In this document: positions 1 through 9,459 of the stretch, in pieces
How the letters are laid out: every line of letters starts with the position of its first letter
How positions within the stretch are numbered: the first letter of the stretch is position 1
Source of the DNA: Ascochyta rabiei
Taxonomy: Eukaryota; Ascomycota; Dothideomycetes; Pleosporales; Didymellaceae
Length of the DNA stretch: 64,000 nt
Direction of reading: 5' to 3'
Assembly (NCBI RefSeq): GCF_004011695.2
Contig: NC_082425.1
Span: forward strand, 124,001 to 188,000
Translations under genes and position numbers: made by a program
Notes under the pieces: generated by a model
Databases searched by the model: none
Told to the model about the DNA's origin: nothing
The model's input: the letters and a program-made list of their open reading frames with translations, nothing else

Positions 1-214
1 AAGGCAGATAAAGCCTATAGAACACGTTTCTAAGCACAGAAGTGTTACAGGATGGGCCTCCTTTACAGTTATTAACTACGCTAGACTAAAAATAGCAACT
101 GTACACCCGTAGCTACGTCTCTACGCTGTAAAGTAGGCCTACGCCGTAATTTTAGGACGTAACGGCCAACAATAATTGCCGTTACTTACGGCAATCGACC
201 TTTGCCGTAGCCGT
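1..214. other. AT-rich transposon-like flank, unassigned
   Basis: This is AT-rich sequence with frequent TA dinucleotides and no sustained reading frame, resembling the RIP-altered DNA later in the window. It contains short self-complementary patches built on GTAGGCCTAC/CGTAA-like motifs. It abuts and appears to cut off the Zn2Cys6 reading frame that follows on the minus strand. I cannot assign it to an element family. Confidence 0.4.
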
Positions 215-469
215 TTACTTACGGTTGGACACGCTGACATCCTCAATTCTGCTAAGGCGCACCCCAAGCTTATCCTTGTTTGTTGGACTACTCACAACAG
301 GCTCTTCAATATACTCCTGACTGAGACAATCATCGCCTCGTGTGATGCAGTTCCTACATGCAGTGTCCTCGGGCGAAGCGAAGATGCAGCGAACCTTGCG
401 CCGCTTGCACTCCCAGCAGTTGCGCGTGCCCTTACGGACTTTTCGTCGCTTGGTGGACGGCTCTGACAT
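215..469 (-). pseudogene. Truncated Zn2Cys6 transcription factor (N-terminal fragment)
   Basis: The minus-strand frame starts at ATG 469-467 and gives 84 residues. A basic N-terminus (KRRKVRKGTR) leads into a binuclear zinc cluster with spacing C-x2-C-x6-C-x9-C-x2-C-x6-C (CWEC, KVRC, CRNC, DDC), the DNA-binding domain of fungal GAL4-type regulators. These proteins normally run to 500-900 residues with a downstream fungal_trans middle-homology region. Here the frame stops about 40 residues after the cluster, at the boundary with AT-rich sequence. A transposon insertion or deletion probably removed the rest, although an intron near the boundary leading to exons outside the window cannot be excluded. 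The last residues (SNRK) are probably read from the flanking repeat. Confidence 0.65.
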
Positions 470-680
470 TTGAGATCGGCGACAATTAGTTGGAGTAATG
501 ATAAAAACGTGAGAAAAATGGGAGATGGTAGAGATGCAAGTTAGGTGGTCCCTTCTTGTTCACTTTGTCCGAATTCGGCCGAAACGTGCTTACGTCTCTC
601 CTGATGACAGCGCCATTGAATCAACACAACGCAAAGGTCATGCTATACTTCAGTCACTACAGAACTCGCTTGTGCAAATC
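470..680. other. Short intergenic spacer
   Basis: This spacer lies between the start of the truncated regulator (minus strand) and the stop codon of the NmrA-like gene (minus strand). It should contain the 3' end of the NmrA-like transcript and any promoter of the regulator fragment. I see no coding sequence or repeat that I can support. Confidence 0.5.
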
Positions 681-1873
681 TCACGCCTTGCCATCAAAAG
701 CTGCTTTCCAAATCTTTTCCGCGGTCTCAGACTCGTGATCGGGCAGCAACTTGTTCCACTCATCGCTTGTGTCAATCGCGCCCTCCTTCGCGGCCAGCAA
801 AAGGCCAGTTATGAAGACCTTGCTTACCGCCTCAACATGATCTGGGTGGAGAGTTGGGTGGTGCAGTATGGGCACCCACGAGCTAGTCCAATCGCCAGCT
901 TCCAGACCCTCCGTGGAAATTCTGGTGACGTCGAATTCCGCACCTGCATAGCATTGATCAGCGCATGTTCTCACTACCCTTGAAAGTACTGAGGAATCGC
1001 AATCGACTTACCGCGTATGTTCTGTCCCAGCTCGATGAGCTGGTCAATTGAGAGGATTGACCCTCTTATGCCTCCAATGACAGGCCACACGCCTTCATAT
1101 TCCACGGCCTTTGTGACGACACTCGCCAGGTCTTTAACTGTGGTGAAACTCAGTACATCTCCCTCTCCACCCTCCCGGATGAGCATTCTCCTGTTCTGAA
1201 AGTCGAACGGCGTCTCGAGACTCTGAACATGCTTGGCCGTCATGTAGGGGCGGGAGAGATAGTCCGTGAACATGCCGGGCTGGAAGAGACTGTACTCGAG
1301 CACCTTATTGTCTTTGTTGATCTCCTGCAGATATTGACGAGTTTCGCCTTTCCAAGAGAACCAGGACATGTGGTCCAACTTGGTGCTGGCACCTGTTAGT
1401 CATGACGGAGGGCAGAGTAGGGTGATGGATAACAGAAGACTCACGAGAACCATTCACTAGGTGCAAAGCGCGTCACGCCGGCGCTGATCGAGGCGTCGAT
1501 CAACTTCTTCTGGGCAGCTGCTGCCTCCGCCTGGCCGAGGTGGGCAGCGAGGAAGGAGAGGACAGTGTGTGTGCCCTTGAACAGAGAGACCAGTTCGTCG
1601 GTGGAAGAGTAGTCTGTTTTGGCGTATGTGACGCCGGAAGCTGTGTCGCTGGCAGGAACATCCTGATAAAGTCAATTTGGCGGACCCTAGGCTCAGAGAC
1701 GCGTCGACCTTACCCTCCGAGTGAGTACCAAAATATTGTGCTTTTGAGTAGCTACAAGAGCATCGATGATCTCCCTTGCGACACCTAGGAATGTATGAGT
1801 ATCAAAGCAGGAGTGAATGCTGGATTTGAGGTATCGTACTACCGGCGCCACCTGCGATTGCGATCTTGACCAT
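681..1873 (-). CDS. NmrA-like / isoflavone-reductase-like NAD(P)-binding oxidoreductase, five exons
   Basis: The product is a 318-residue NAD(P)-binding Rossmann protein of the NmrA/isoflavone reductase-like (atypical SDR) group. These are cytosolic redox sensors or reductases; the substrate here is unknown. Proposed exons are 1873-1843, 1784-1714, 1662-1445, 1385-1012 and 943-681, with introns of 58, 50, 59 and 68 bp. The joined frame is open and ends at TGA 683-681. The N-terminus MVKIAIAGGAG carries the glycine-rich dinucleotide loop; TRFAPSEWFS and the YSLFQPGMFTDYLSRP segment match the family core. Intron 3 has two candidate acceptors (1393 and 1386); only the downstream one keeps the frame. 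The length is normal for the family (about 300-330). The paralogue group is not resolvable without a database. Confidence 0.82.
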
Positions 1874-2535
1874 GATCGATGATGTTACGAATACTCGCTG
1901 TATGCGAGGTTGAAGTATCGTATGATTTTGGAGAGGATACAGAGACTTGCTGTATGAAAGGAGGTAGTCGGTGACGATTGTGTTCTATATACCTGCTTCG
2001 ACCGAACCCTCGGTCAAACGACCACGTGCTCCAGCTCCACGATCAAACGGCATCTCGACCGAACCACACCGAAATGTCCAAGCCTAGCACCTTGCTTTCG
2101 ACCGAAACAGCAGGTATATTGTCGGACCGAAAAACACGCCGTCGAATTAATACGCACAGCCTGCGGTCGAGATTCTCGGCTGCTGATCTCATGGTGCCCA
2201 ACATCCAATACCACAGCAACAGCCATCAAGAAACCGGTATTTTTTGTTTGTGTGTTGATTGAGCTAGCCAAAGAAAAAGGTGAGGTTTACGGGAATGGTG
2301 ATGATTTGGTGTGTGTGTGACTAAACCTACTCGTGGCAAGAAATTGACGTATTTCGACGTGTTCTGGTGATGAGCTATTCAGTCTGCGAAGGGTGACGGG
2401 CAAAGAGCGAGGTACGTGTAATTACGGTGCCTGTAACGCTTCCATCAAGCACTATATATCCTCTACTATAGCAACTTGCTCTCGCGATGTTGCCTACTAC
2501 ATCCGACCAGCAATACACCGACACCAGAGTATCAA
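1874..2535. promoter_or_regulatory. Intergenic region with clustered ACCGA/TCGGT motifs
   Basis: This divergent intergenic region lies between the NmrA-like gene (minus) and the 583-aa gene (plus). It holds a perfect inverted repeat GACCGA-N4-TCGGTC at 2000-2015, followed within about 165 bp by further ACCGA/CGGTC motifs (near 2057, 2068, 2099, 2123 and 2162), and a CACGTG E-box at about 2022. CGG-containing inverted repeats are typical binding sites for Zn2Cys6 regulators. The binding role is inference; the clustering is visible. Confidence 0.35.
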
Positions 2536-4287
2536 ATGCACAACCCATCAACCCACGTCTGTCTGACAAACGCATCCAGACACCCTCTAGACCCACAGAA
2601 ATGGCTCCTCCTCCCTACCTACCGCCTCCGACTAACGCTCTTCTACACGTCGCGGTACCGCCGGCCCTCGCAAAACACCACCACGATCCGCAAATTCTTC
2701 GCGAGTCCAGAGGCTGCCAACGACGCGGCGCTGCAGCTCGCCAAGGACTGTCGCGGGGAGGGCGAGGCGATCATGCTGGTGGCGCGCAACGAAGGCGATG
2801 TCGATGCGCTGAATCGGTACGCCGTGGGGACGTGGGATGGTAAGACGGCAGTCGCGGGGAGGGTGCCGTGTAAGTGGAGTTTGATGTTGGATTTCGAGCG
2901 CGAGAGGCTGTATAGTCATGATAGCGGCGATGTGACTGCGTATGTGGAGGTTGTGCGGTCATGGGACACGGATGTTAGGAGGAGGGGTGAGAGGGTATCG
3001 TTGGAGGAGCTGCAGAGCTCGGGTCTGGAGGGCAAGCCGCCGCCGGGGTTGGGCGGCGCGGTGTTGTATCGGTTTGGGAAGTACGAGATGCGGGATATGC
3101 GGGCTTGGCGGCGGTTCGTGATTACGACTTCGTTGGACCGGAAGGAACGTGAGAAGCTGGAGGATCTGTCGGCTTTGTTTGCAGATGGTACGGTCGCGCA
3201 ACGCCCTATCCATGCGTGGTATGCCCAGAGTATATCTGACACGATCGCCGGACTGGAAGAGAACATGCAAATTCTCCAACTTGCCGCAGCACGACCACGA
3301 GACGCAAAAATACGCTTCGATTTCGATACAGCGCCTGTTGAGAGCCCCGCAGAGATTGGCTGGCGCCTTGCGAAGAAGTCTGTCGTCGCCAAGGACATTG
3401 CGATGTTTAACAGGAGAGTGGAAAAGTTGAAGTCAGAGGAGATGAGGCTTGATATGGAAGCTGAGAGCAGACCGATTTTGGAAAGGACTAAGACTTTTGA
3501 GGAGCCGAAATACGAGCTGGATTATGATTGTGAGTTTCTGGCAGAGAGCAGGCCGGCCCTGGCACGGTATAGAACGGATCAGCCGCCACCAACATCGGCC
3601 AGGATTGGCAAGCAGATGGATGAGGAGGCAGAAGGTGTTAACCTTCCTCTACCAGACGCTATGAGGGCAGAAGAGGATGACCTACCTCTACCAAACGCAA
3701 TGAGGGCAATCGCAGAGGAAGAGAAACTCTTACCTGGTCTCGGTGATGGTGCATCGGTATCACAGGTAGGATATCACAACGGCCTCATTCGAACAAGTCC
3801 CAACGAATGCAAGTGCAACGCTCACCGGTGGCGACGCGAGAGCTTCCCAAGTCACAAGCCCTTGCCCTCGTACGAATTCTCACCACCAGAACAGCTAGAG
3901 GCAAGGCTAGCTGCCCAGCTCGTCAACCCACCGAAATGGGCGCTGGATCCCACGCACATGCCTCGGAGCAGGCAGCCCTTCATTCCAGAGCGGGCGCTGT
4001 ATCCAGAGCCCACGACGCTGTGCGGGTACATACGGCGGCAGCTCGAGACGACAAGACCAGCGCCGCGTGAAGCGTATGTCCGGTTTGGTGTCATGGACGA
4101 AAGGGACTGCGAGACGAGATGGGGTTCGGAATGGCGGCTGCAGTGTCAGAACGATCAGATGGAGTGGGATCACGAGCGCAATGTGAGGAAGCGGTGGAAG
4201 AGGCCTAGCAAGCCGCGGCTGAATGATTATCCAGTGAGCGAGTTGGACGGGTATGAGGGGGGTTTGCTTGAACACGAGATGTCTTGA
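2536..4287 (+). CDS. Hypothetical protein, 583 aa, unrecognised
   Basis: The longest frame begins upstream at a TTG (2476), so I chose the first in-frame ATG at 2536. A start further inside (the ATG in EAIMLVARN, about residue 80) or a spliced 5' end is possible. The frame is open to TGA at 4285-4287. The protein is rich in charged residues. The N-terminal half (residues about 50-280) looks globular (RKFFASPEAANDAA, YRFGKYEMRDMRAWRRF). A middle stretch at about 310-410 is acidic with a short internal duplication (PLPDAMRAEED / PLPNAMRAIAEE). The C-terminus is basic and Trp-rich. No signal peptide or membrane segment is evident. I do not recognise a family and assign no function. GC content and codon use resemble the neighbouring genes. 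Confidence 0.7.
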   Translation: MHNPSTHVCLTNASRHPLDPQKWLLLPTYRLRLTLFYTSRYRRPSQNTTTIRKFFASPEAANDAALQLAKDCRGEGEAIMLVARNEGDVDALNRYAVGTWDGKTAVAGRVPCKWSLMLDFERERLYSHDSGDVTAYVEVVRSWDTDVRRRGERVSLEELQSSGLEGKPPPGLGGAVLYRFGKYEMRDMRAWRRFVITTSLDRKEREKLEDLSALFADGTVAQRPIHAWYAQSISDTIAGLEENMQILQLAAARPRDAKIRFDFDTAPVESPAEIGWRLAKKSVVAKDIAMFNRRVEKLKSEEMRLDMEAESRPILERTKTFEEPKYELDYDCEFLAESRPALARYRTDQPPPTSARIGKQMDEEAEGVNLPLPDAMRAEEDDLPLPNAMRAIAEEEKLLPGLGDGASVSQVGYHNGLIRTSPNECKCNAHRWRRESFPSHKPLPSYEFSPPEQLEARLAAQLVNPPKWALDPTHMPRSRQPFIPERALYPEPTTLCGYIRRQLETTRPAPREAYVRFGVMDERDCETRWGSEWRLQCQNDQMEWDHERNVRKRWKRPSKPRLNDYPVSELDGYEGGLLEHEMS

Positions 4288-4668
4288 GTGAGGCAGCTAT
4301 GTTATGTCTGCGTGGGACCACAATTGAAAATGAAGTGTAGCTGGTAGTTGTGATGTGCTGTGATGTGTTGTGATGTGTTGTAATGTGTTGTAATATGTTG
4401 TAATGTGTTGTAATATGTTGTAATGTGCTGTAATATGTTGTAATGTGTTGTAATATGTTGTTACGTGTTGTAATATATTATAATGTGTTAGGATGTGTTG
4501 GGATGTGTTGGGATGAGGTCGTCCAGGGTGGGTCCAGGAACTCTGCGCTAGAGCCCCACTCCGCTAAGCGAGGCAGATCCCTGTCGGAAAAACCAAAGTT
4601 TCGCAGCAGCGCCGCAACGCCAAAGCACAGCGCACAACATCTCCCTCCACCTCACACACGCCGCAGTC
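4288..4668. other. Intergenic region upstream of RRP8
   Basis: The stretch consists of about 60 bp of unique 3' flank of the 583-aa gene, then a ~170-bp minisatellite (annotated separately), then about 150 bp of GC-balanced sequence leading to the RRP8 ATG, which is presumably its core promoter and 5' UTR. No other reading frame is credible here. Confidence 0.6.
4349..4516 (+). repeat. 10-bp minisatellite (TGTGTTGTAA-type)
   Basis: This tandem array of about 16-17 units alternates GTGTTGTAAT, ATGTTGTAAT and GTGTTGGGAT variants. It lies about 150 bp upstream of the RRP8 start codon, so length variation could affect the promoter region of that gene. The strand carrying the units is purine- and T-rich with essentially no C. 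Confidence 0.9.
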
Positions 4669-6513
4669 ATGTTCAGCGTACCGGGCTGGAACGTCTCGGC
4701 GCCCATTGCGGCTCAGGTCGAGCAGCCGAAGCCACAGGACCCGAACAAGCTCGGCAAGAAGGCGCAGAAGCGGAAGCGGGCGCAGGACGAGCAGGTCAAC
4801 ACCGAGGACCTGGGGAAGCTGTGGGGGGAGGCCGAGACGCAGAAGGCGCAGAAGGTGCAGAAGGCGCAGGCACCCAGGGCTGAGGCGCCGAAGAGCCAAG
4901 CGCCGAAGAGCCAAGCGCCGAAGGACTCGGATCTGCCGGCGCGGGCGCTCGAGCGAGCAGCGCAGGACGAGGCAGAGGCGGCAGAGGCGGCAGCTGAGGG
5001 AGACAAGAAGAGCAAGAAGCGGAAGCGCGGGCCCCGAAAGAACGCCGCCATGAAGGAGGCTGCCGCTGCAAAGGCCGCCGAGGCTGGCGTCACAGAGGGC
5101 GATGCTGTCCCGGCAGGACCCAAGGCCGCCGACCCAGACTCCAAGCGCTCGAAGAAGAAGCAGAAGAAGGAGCACAAGGCGGACAGGGCGGACAAGGCGG
5201 ACAGGGCGGACAAGGCGGACAAGGCGGACAAGGCGGACAAGCCAGAGACAGCCACGACGTCCAGCAAGCCCGTCGAGACGCCCGCCCTCATGGACCCCGT
5301 GGCGCTGATCCCCGAGCCCGCCGGCCTCACGCCCCTCCAGAAGTCGATGCGCAGCAAGCTCGCCAGCGCCCGCTTCCGCCACCTGAACGAATCGCTCTAC
5401 ACCAAGCCCTCGGCCGACTCGCTCTCGCTCTTCGCCGAAGACCCGTCCATGTTTGAGGACTACCACCGCGGCTTCGCGCAGCAAGTCCAAGTGTGGCCGC
5501 AGAACCCCGTCGACGACTACGTCGAGTCCATCCTGAAGCGCGGCTCCATCAAGATCGCCAAAGACCCGTGGCGCGCCCAGATGCGCGAGCAGAAGAAAAA
5601 GGGCCCCGTCGTCGCCGCCCAAGACACCTCCGACGCCGACCGCCCCGTCATCCCGCGCGGCAACAACAAACCACTCCCGCGAGTCCACGGCGGCAAATGC
5701 CTCATCGCCGACCTGGGCTGCGGCGTAGCCTCGCTCTCCTACCGCCTGCAACCACACCTCTCCTCCCTCAACATCTCGATCCAATCCTTCGACCTTTCGC
5801 AGCCCTCCGGACCGAGCAAATCCCTCGTAACCGTCGCCGACATCTCTGCCCTCCCGCTGAAGGAAAACAGCACCGACATCGCCATCTTCTGCCTCGCACT
5901 CATGGGCACAAATTGGCTCGACTTCATCGACGAGGCGTACCGCATTCTACGGTGGAAGGGCGAGCTCTGGATCGCCGAGATCAAGTCCCGCTTCGGCCGC
6001 GTCTCCAACAAGAAGGCCAAGCCCATCCCCATAAACTCCATCGGCAGCCTGAACAAGGGCGCCAAACCACCCAAGAAAAGCAAGACACCCAAAGACAAGA
6101 AGAAAGACGACGTCGAAGGCATTGAAGACAGCGCCGACGAAGCTGAACTCGCACAAGCCGTCGACGGCGCCAGCGGCCCCGAAGGCACAGACGTCAGCTC
6201 CTTCATCTCGGTGCTGCAATCCCGGGGCTTCATCCTCGACGCCCTGCCCGAGCGGCCGGGCGACGCCATCGACCTCAGCAACAAGATGTTCGTCAAACTA
6301 CAGTTCGTCAAAGGCGCACAGCCCACCAAGGGCAAGAACGCCGGCACAGAGGGGACGAGCAGCGGCGCGCGAGGGAGTTTCAAAACGAGCAGTGCGCTGA
6401 GAATGGGGATCAAGGGGAAGAAATTCAATGCTGTTAGCAGTAAAGAGGAGGAGCAGGGAGGAGCAGAGAAGGACAGGGAGGTCCTAAAGCCGTGTTTGTA
6501 CAAGATTAGGTAG
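4669..6513 (+). CDS. RRP8: RRP8, nucleolar 25S rRNA methyltransferase
   Basis: The product is the ribosomal RNA-processing protein 8 family, an S-adenosylmethionine-dependent nucleolar enzyme that in yeast makes m1A645 of 25S rRNA and supports early pre-rRNA cleavage. It is a single exon of 614 residues from ATG 4669 to TAG 6513. Residues 1-215 are a low-complexity Lys/Ala/Asp-rich tail suited to nucleolar targeting. The Methyltransf_8 domain follows: LTPLQKSMRSKLASARFRHLNE at about 219-240 is the conserved entry, LIADLGCGVASLSYRL at about 345 is the SAM-binding motif I, VTVADISALPL and AIFCLALMGTNWLDFI are the next strands, and WIAEIKSRF at about 440 follows. A Lys-rich insertion (about 450-500) separates this from the last strands (FILDALPERPGDAIDLSNKMFVKL). 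The yeast protein is shorter; the tail repeats account for much of the extra length. Confidence 0.93.
   Translation: MFSVPGWNVSAPIAAQVEQPKPQDPNKLGKKAQKRKRAQDEQVNTEDLGKLWGEAETQKAQKVQKAQAPRAEAPKSQAPKSQAPKDSDLPARALERAAQDEAEAAEAAAEGDKKSKKRKRGPRKNAAMKEAAAAKAAEAGVTEGDAVPAGPKAADPDSKRSKKKQKKEHKADRADKADRADKADKADKADKPETATTSSKPVETPALMDPVALIPEPAGLTPLQKSMRSKLASARFRHLNESLYTKPSADSLSLFAEDPSMFEDYHRGFAQQVQVWPQNPVDDYVESILKRGSIKIAKDPWRAQMREQKKKGPVVAAQDTSDADRPVIPRGNNKPLPRVHGGKCLIADLGCGVASLSYRLQPHLSSLNISIQSFDLSQPSGPSKSLVTVADISALPLKENSTDIAIFCLALMGTNWLDFIDEAYRILRWKGELWIAEIKSRFGRVSNKKAKPIPINSIGSLNKGAKPPKKSKTPKDKKKDDVEGIEDSADEAELAQAVDGASGPEGTDVSSFISVLQSRGFILDALPERPGDAIDLSNKMFVKLQFVKGAQPTKGKNAGTEGTSSGARGSFKTSSALRMGIKGKKFNAVSSKEEEQGGAEKDREVLKPCLYKIR
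5179..5241 (+). repeat. 9-bp coding minisatellite in RRP8
   Basis: Seven exact-length tandem units of GCGGACAAG/GCGGACAGG are translated as repeated ADK/ADR triplets inside the disordered N-terminal tail. Copy-number change keeps the frame. Confidence 0.9.
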
Positions 6514-6788
6514 ATACATAGCCTACTGAGAGAGACTTGGTGTTGCAGCAGAGCATACACGTATACTGCGCAACGCTCTACATAAGAGCGTGCAGGAGAT
6601 ATAGAAGCACGTAACTATTAACACACGCGCTTGTAGAGCTAGATGAACTATCCTCTAGTACTCTACATGGTTTCTTTTTATCACATCTTAAAGAAATTAG
6701 AAGGATTTATTAATTACTTAAGTGTGTACTAGAAATTGAGGGTCTACTTTTAAAAAGGAAAAAGATGTTAATAAGAGAAAAAGAGGTA
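6514..6788. other. RRP8 3' flank grading into AT-rich DNA
   Basis: This is the 3' flank of RRP8. A small hairpin (ACGCTCT-5-AGAGCGT) lies near 6573-6591. From about 6600 the sequence becomes AT-rich up to the Fot1-type transposon at 6789. No gene is visible. Confidence 0.5.
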
Positions 6789-8652
6789 ACGTACCCCACG
6801 GGCGAGCCGCTCAACGGGCGAGCCGCTCACTTTTGCCAAGCCCCCACCAAACTCCACCCTATTATGGCCCAAAACAACCCAGTTTGGTGCTGCAAAGTGC
6901 AGTATGGCCTGTAATACTATTTAGAAACTACTTCTACCTCTTTCTAACACGTTTGCGCGTTGTGTCCTGTCTGATTGCACTGTCCACAGCGTCTTTAGGA
7001 GGGCTCACCTCCTTTAGCGCACACCTGCTTCTTTGCCTTCTTCCCATTACTACGCGCCCTAAACTCCTTTAGAGTTGTTAATTACAGGCTATCCTTAACT
7101 ATTAGGGTCCCTTCTACCTAAACTTACTTTCTTTTATGTAATTTTTGTTATATAGCTGCCTTATTAGTAGCTTAAAGCTAAGTAATCTCCTGTTGCGCCA
7201 ACACTAGCTTATGCGCAATTATTGCTGCCTCTTTTACTACCTTCTTAAACGCCTTAACTATAGAGGTAGGCGAACTATCTATATACCTCTAAATCCTTGT
7301 CTTTATAAGCGTTAATTGCAACCTAAGTTTAAGGGTGTTGCTTAGGGTTTGCGACTGCCAGAGCTTGTTGTTAACAGGTAGTAGTAGTAATAGAGTGCGC
7401 AACTTTATATTAAGGGCTATTATAACCTAGTCTAGGTTAAATAGAACTAATCTAGCACCTTAGAACCCTCCCTAGATATTCTTAGAAGTAATTACAGCAT
7501 TATAGGCGCGTATAAAGCATAGTAGGAACTCTATCTTTATAATATAGTTAATCTAGTTATATATAAGTATTTTAGCTTAGCGCCTATACGCCTTCTTTAA
7601 AGTAGTAAAACAACCTATATTAAGAGGCTGTATAAGGTGTAATAAGTAAAGAGGTAAACAAAGAGTAATAATCTTGTTATCCTTATAGTATTGCTAGAAT
7701 TTAAGAGAGTTGTAGCTCTTATAACTATTAATAATAAGTAAATAGTAGGTGCTAATAGTACGCTCCTTTGTATGCCTGTTAAAGTGCTTTAACCAGTTAA
7801 GACTAAGCTTGTTAGTAGTCTAGCTGTTATTAGAGACTCTAATAACCTAGTTGTAAGGCAGATCCTCTTCTTTGTACCAGGCAGAGAGGTAGTAGTAGGC
7901 TTTAAAGATAAGGAAGGCCAGAATAGCCTATCCTTTAGCATTAATACTTACTATAGCCGTAGCCTACTCTTAGTTGCCTAGCTAGATAGCCTTTGGCCGA
8001 CCCTGTCGTTCTAAAGCTGTAACAACTACTTCTAGGGAGATCTAGCCTATTATAAAGCCTGTCTTATCAAAGTTGTATATGTCTTTATCCTAGATGCTAT
8101 ACTTAGCTTTAATATTAGCTACTAGGCTAAACTAGCCCTATAGAACCTTAGAATCCTTATAGAGGGCTCTCTTGTAGTTGTACTTGTAATTAAACTTAAC
8201 TTTAAGCTCTAGGTGTTGCTTAACAAACGTACTAGGCCAGTTTACGCTAATAGAGCCTAGATTGTGCTTAGCGCGCAAAGAATTGGCTATAGTAGCTATA
8301 TCTAAGAGCTAAGGAGAAAATCCTTGCACATCTAGCTTAAGAATATGCTTAATAATTACCTCCTTCTTATTGTTGTCTAGCTTCTGTAAGTTAGCTATAG
8401 AATCTGCGCGTGAAGGTCGTCCTGTGTGTTGGTTGCTTAGTGTCTTTTAAGGGACCCTGTAGATAGCTGCAGCGCGTCGCTAAGAGAGATTCGCGTCTTG
8501 TTTAAGAGCCTGGAGCGCAAGCTGTATCTGAGCTTCCTTTAACGCGTCTAAATAGTGTTGTTAAGAAGACATTGGTGTAGGAGGAGAAGTTTGGTGGGGG
8601 CTTGGCAAAAGTGAGCGGCTCGCCCGTTGAGCGGCTCGCCCGTGGGGTACGT
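6789..8652 (-). mobile_element. Fot1/pogo-type (Tc1-mariner superfamily) DNA transposon, RIP-degraded
   Basis: The element is 1864 bp, bounded by 65-bp inverted repeats (6789-6853 and 8588-8652) that are perfectly identical, and flanked by TA at 6787-6788 and 8653-8654, the TA target duplication of the Tc1/mariner superfamily. Each inverted repeat contains a tandem direct duplication of ACGGGCGAGCCGCTCA. Total length and organisation match fungal Fot1/pogo elements (about 1.9 kb, one transposase). The interior encodes a broken transposase on the minus strand (separate entry). It is an isolated insertion within the gene-bearing part, between RRP8 and DDI1. Confidence 0.92.
6921..8572 (-). pseudogene. 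Fot1/pogo transposase, inactivated by C-to-T transitions
   Basis: From ATG 8572-8570 a protein-like frame can be followed along most of the element despite many TAG/TAA codons. The N-terminus contains an HTH psq/pogo-like segment (IQLALQALKQDANLS, then RRAAAIYRVP, then GRPSRADS). The DDE region includes the YNFDKTGFIIG segment typical of Fot1 transposases. Near the C-terminus there is a CCHC zinc knuckle, CGQCNQTGHNAQTC. The in-frame stops sit where Gln or Trp would be expected (CAG or TGG to TAG), the RIP signature. The total length is not an exact multiple of three, so at least one indel is likely. The product is not functional. Confidence 0.85.
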
Positions 8653-8654
8653 TA

Positions 8655-9459
8655 GTCTTAAAAGTAGTGATGGAGACTGAAATAAAAGGCCAAGTAGCAC
8701 TAGCATATGGTAACGTCTACCTCTAACCTAGGGTTAGTAATAGGTGCTTTTCCAGCCTACGTGCTTACTATCTAGGTAAGTACTGATACCTCTTTAGTAT
8801 GCCTAGTAGAGTAGGCAGATCTGTGTCCCAGCAAGAAAGCGAAAAAGAAGAAGAAGGGTTATAAAAAAAAAAGGGAAAAGAAAGTGGGTTTTATACATTA
8901 CCTGACAAGCCTAAACAACAAATTTCTCACCAACAAGATTATACTAAACCCGACTCAAAAAACCCGACTCAGAGATGAAGAAGCGCGGACGCTAGAAACA
9001 GAAGCTAAAATTCCCGCACCTCTAAGAATAAAAACACAAACAACAAAAAAGGAGGAGGTGATAGTAGTGAATTCAAGACTGGGGTTGTGTGATGATTGAT
9101 AGGTGTTGAGATGGGTAGTGCGCTAAGGTGGAGAGGGAGAGAGATGAAGTGGAAGAAAGGGGTTTCATACTGTTAGCAACAGAGAGGAAGAGAAGAAGGA
9201 AAAGCAGGGTTGAGAGGGTGGATCGTCGAGTTGGATTCATGCAATCAGCGAACGCTGGGACCGGCTATGTGTCATGGCTGTATTGTGTCTACCTGGTCTA
9301 GCTGGTAGCTTCGTGTCCTGCGCCACCCATTGCACATGTGTGTGTGTGTGTGTGTGTGCGTGCGTGAATAATACAGAGGCAAGGCTGCTTGTCAGCTGAG
9401 CGTAAAGGAAGGGTATCTTTGATGCTGAAAGCGTGTCATTCGTGGAGTGCCAGGCGAGC
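8655..9459. other. Intergenic region between the Fot1 element and DDI1
   Basis: The first ~200 bp after the transposon are AT-rich; the remainder is purine-rich and GC-balanced and holds the DDI1 3' flank with a (TG)n microsatellite. A 71-codon frame at 8884-9099 has low-complexity composition and no recognisable motif, so I do not call it a gene. Confidence 0.5.
9337..9366 (+). repeat. (TG)n microsatellite
   Basis: An uninterrupted TG dinucleotide run of about 11 repeats passes into TGCG, about 95 bp beyond the DDI1 stop codon, probably within its 3' UTR or just downstream. Confidence 0.9.

Noticed and set aside
4564..5784. 406-codon minus-strand frame opposite RRP8
   Set aside because: Leu/Arg/Val-rich shadow of a GC-rich coding sequence; RRP8 motifs are on the plus strand.
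8884..9099. 71-codon plus-strand frame as a small gene
   Set aside because: Low-complexity Lys/Thr-rich translation in AT-rich intergenic DNA, with no motif or splice support.
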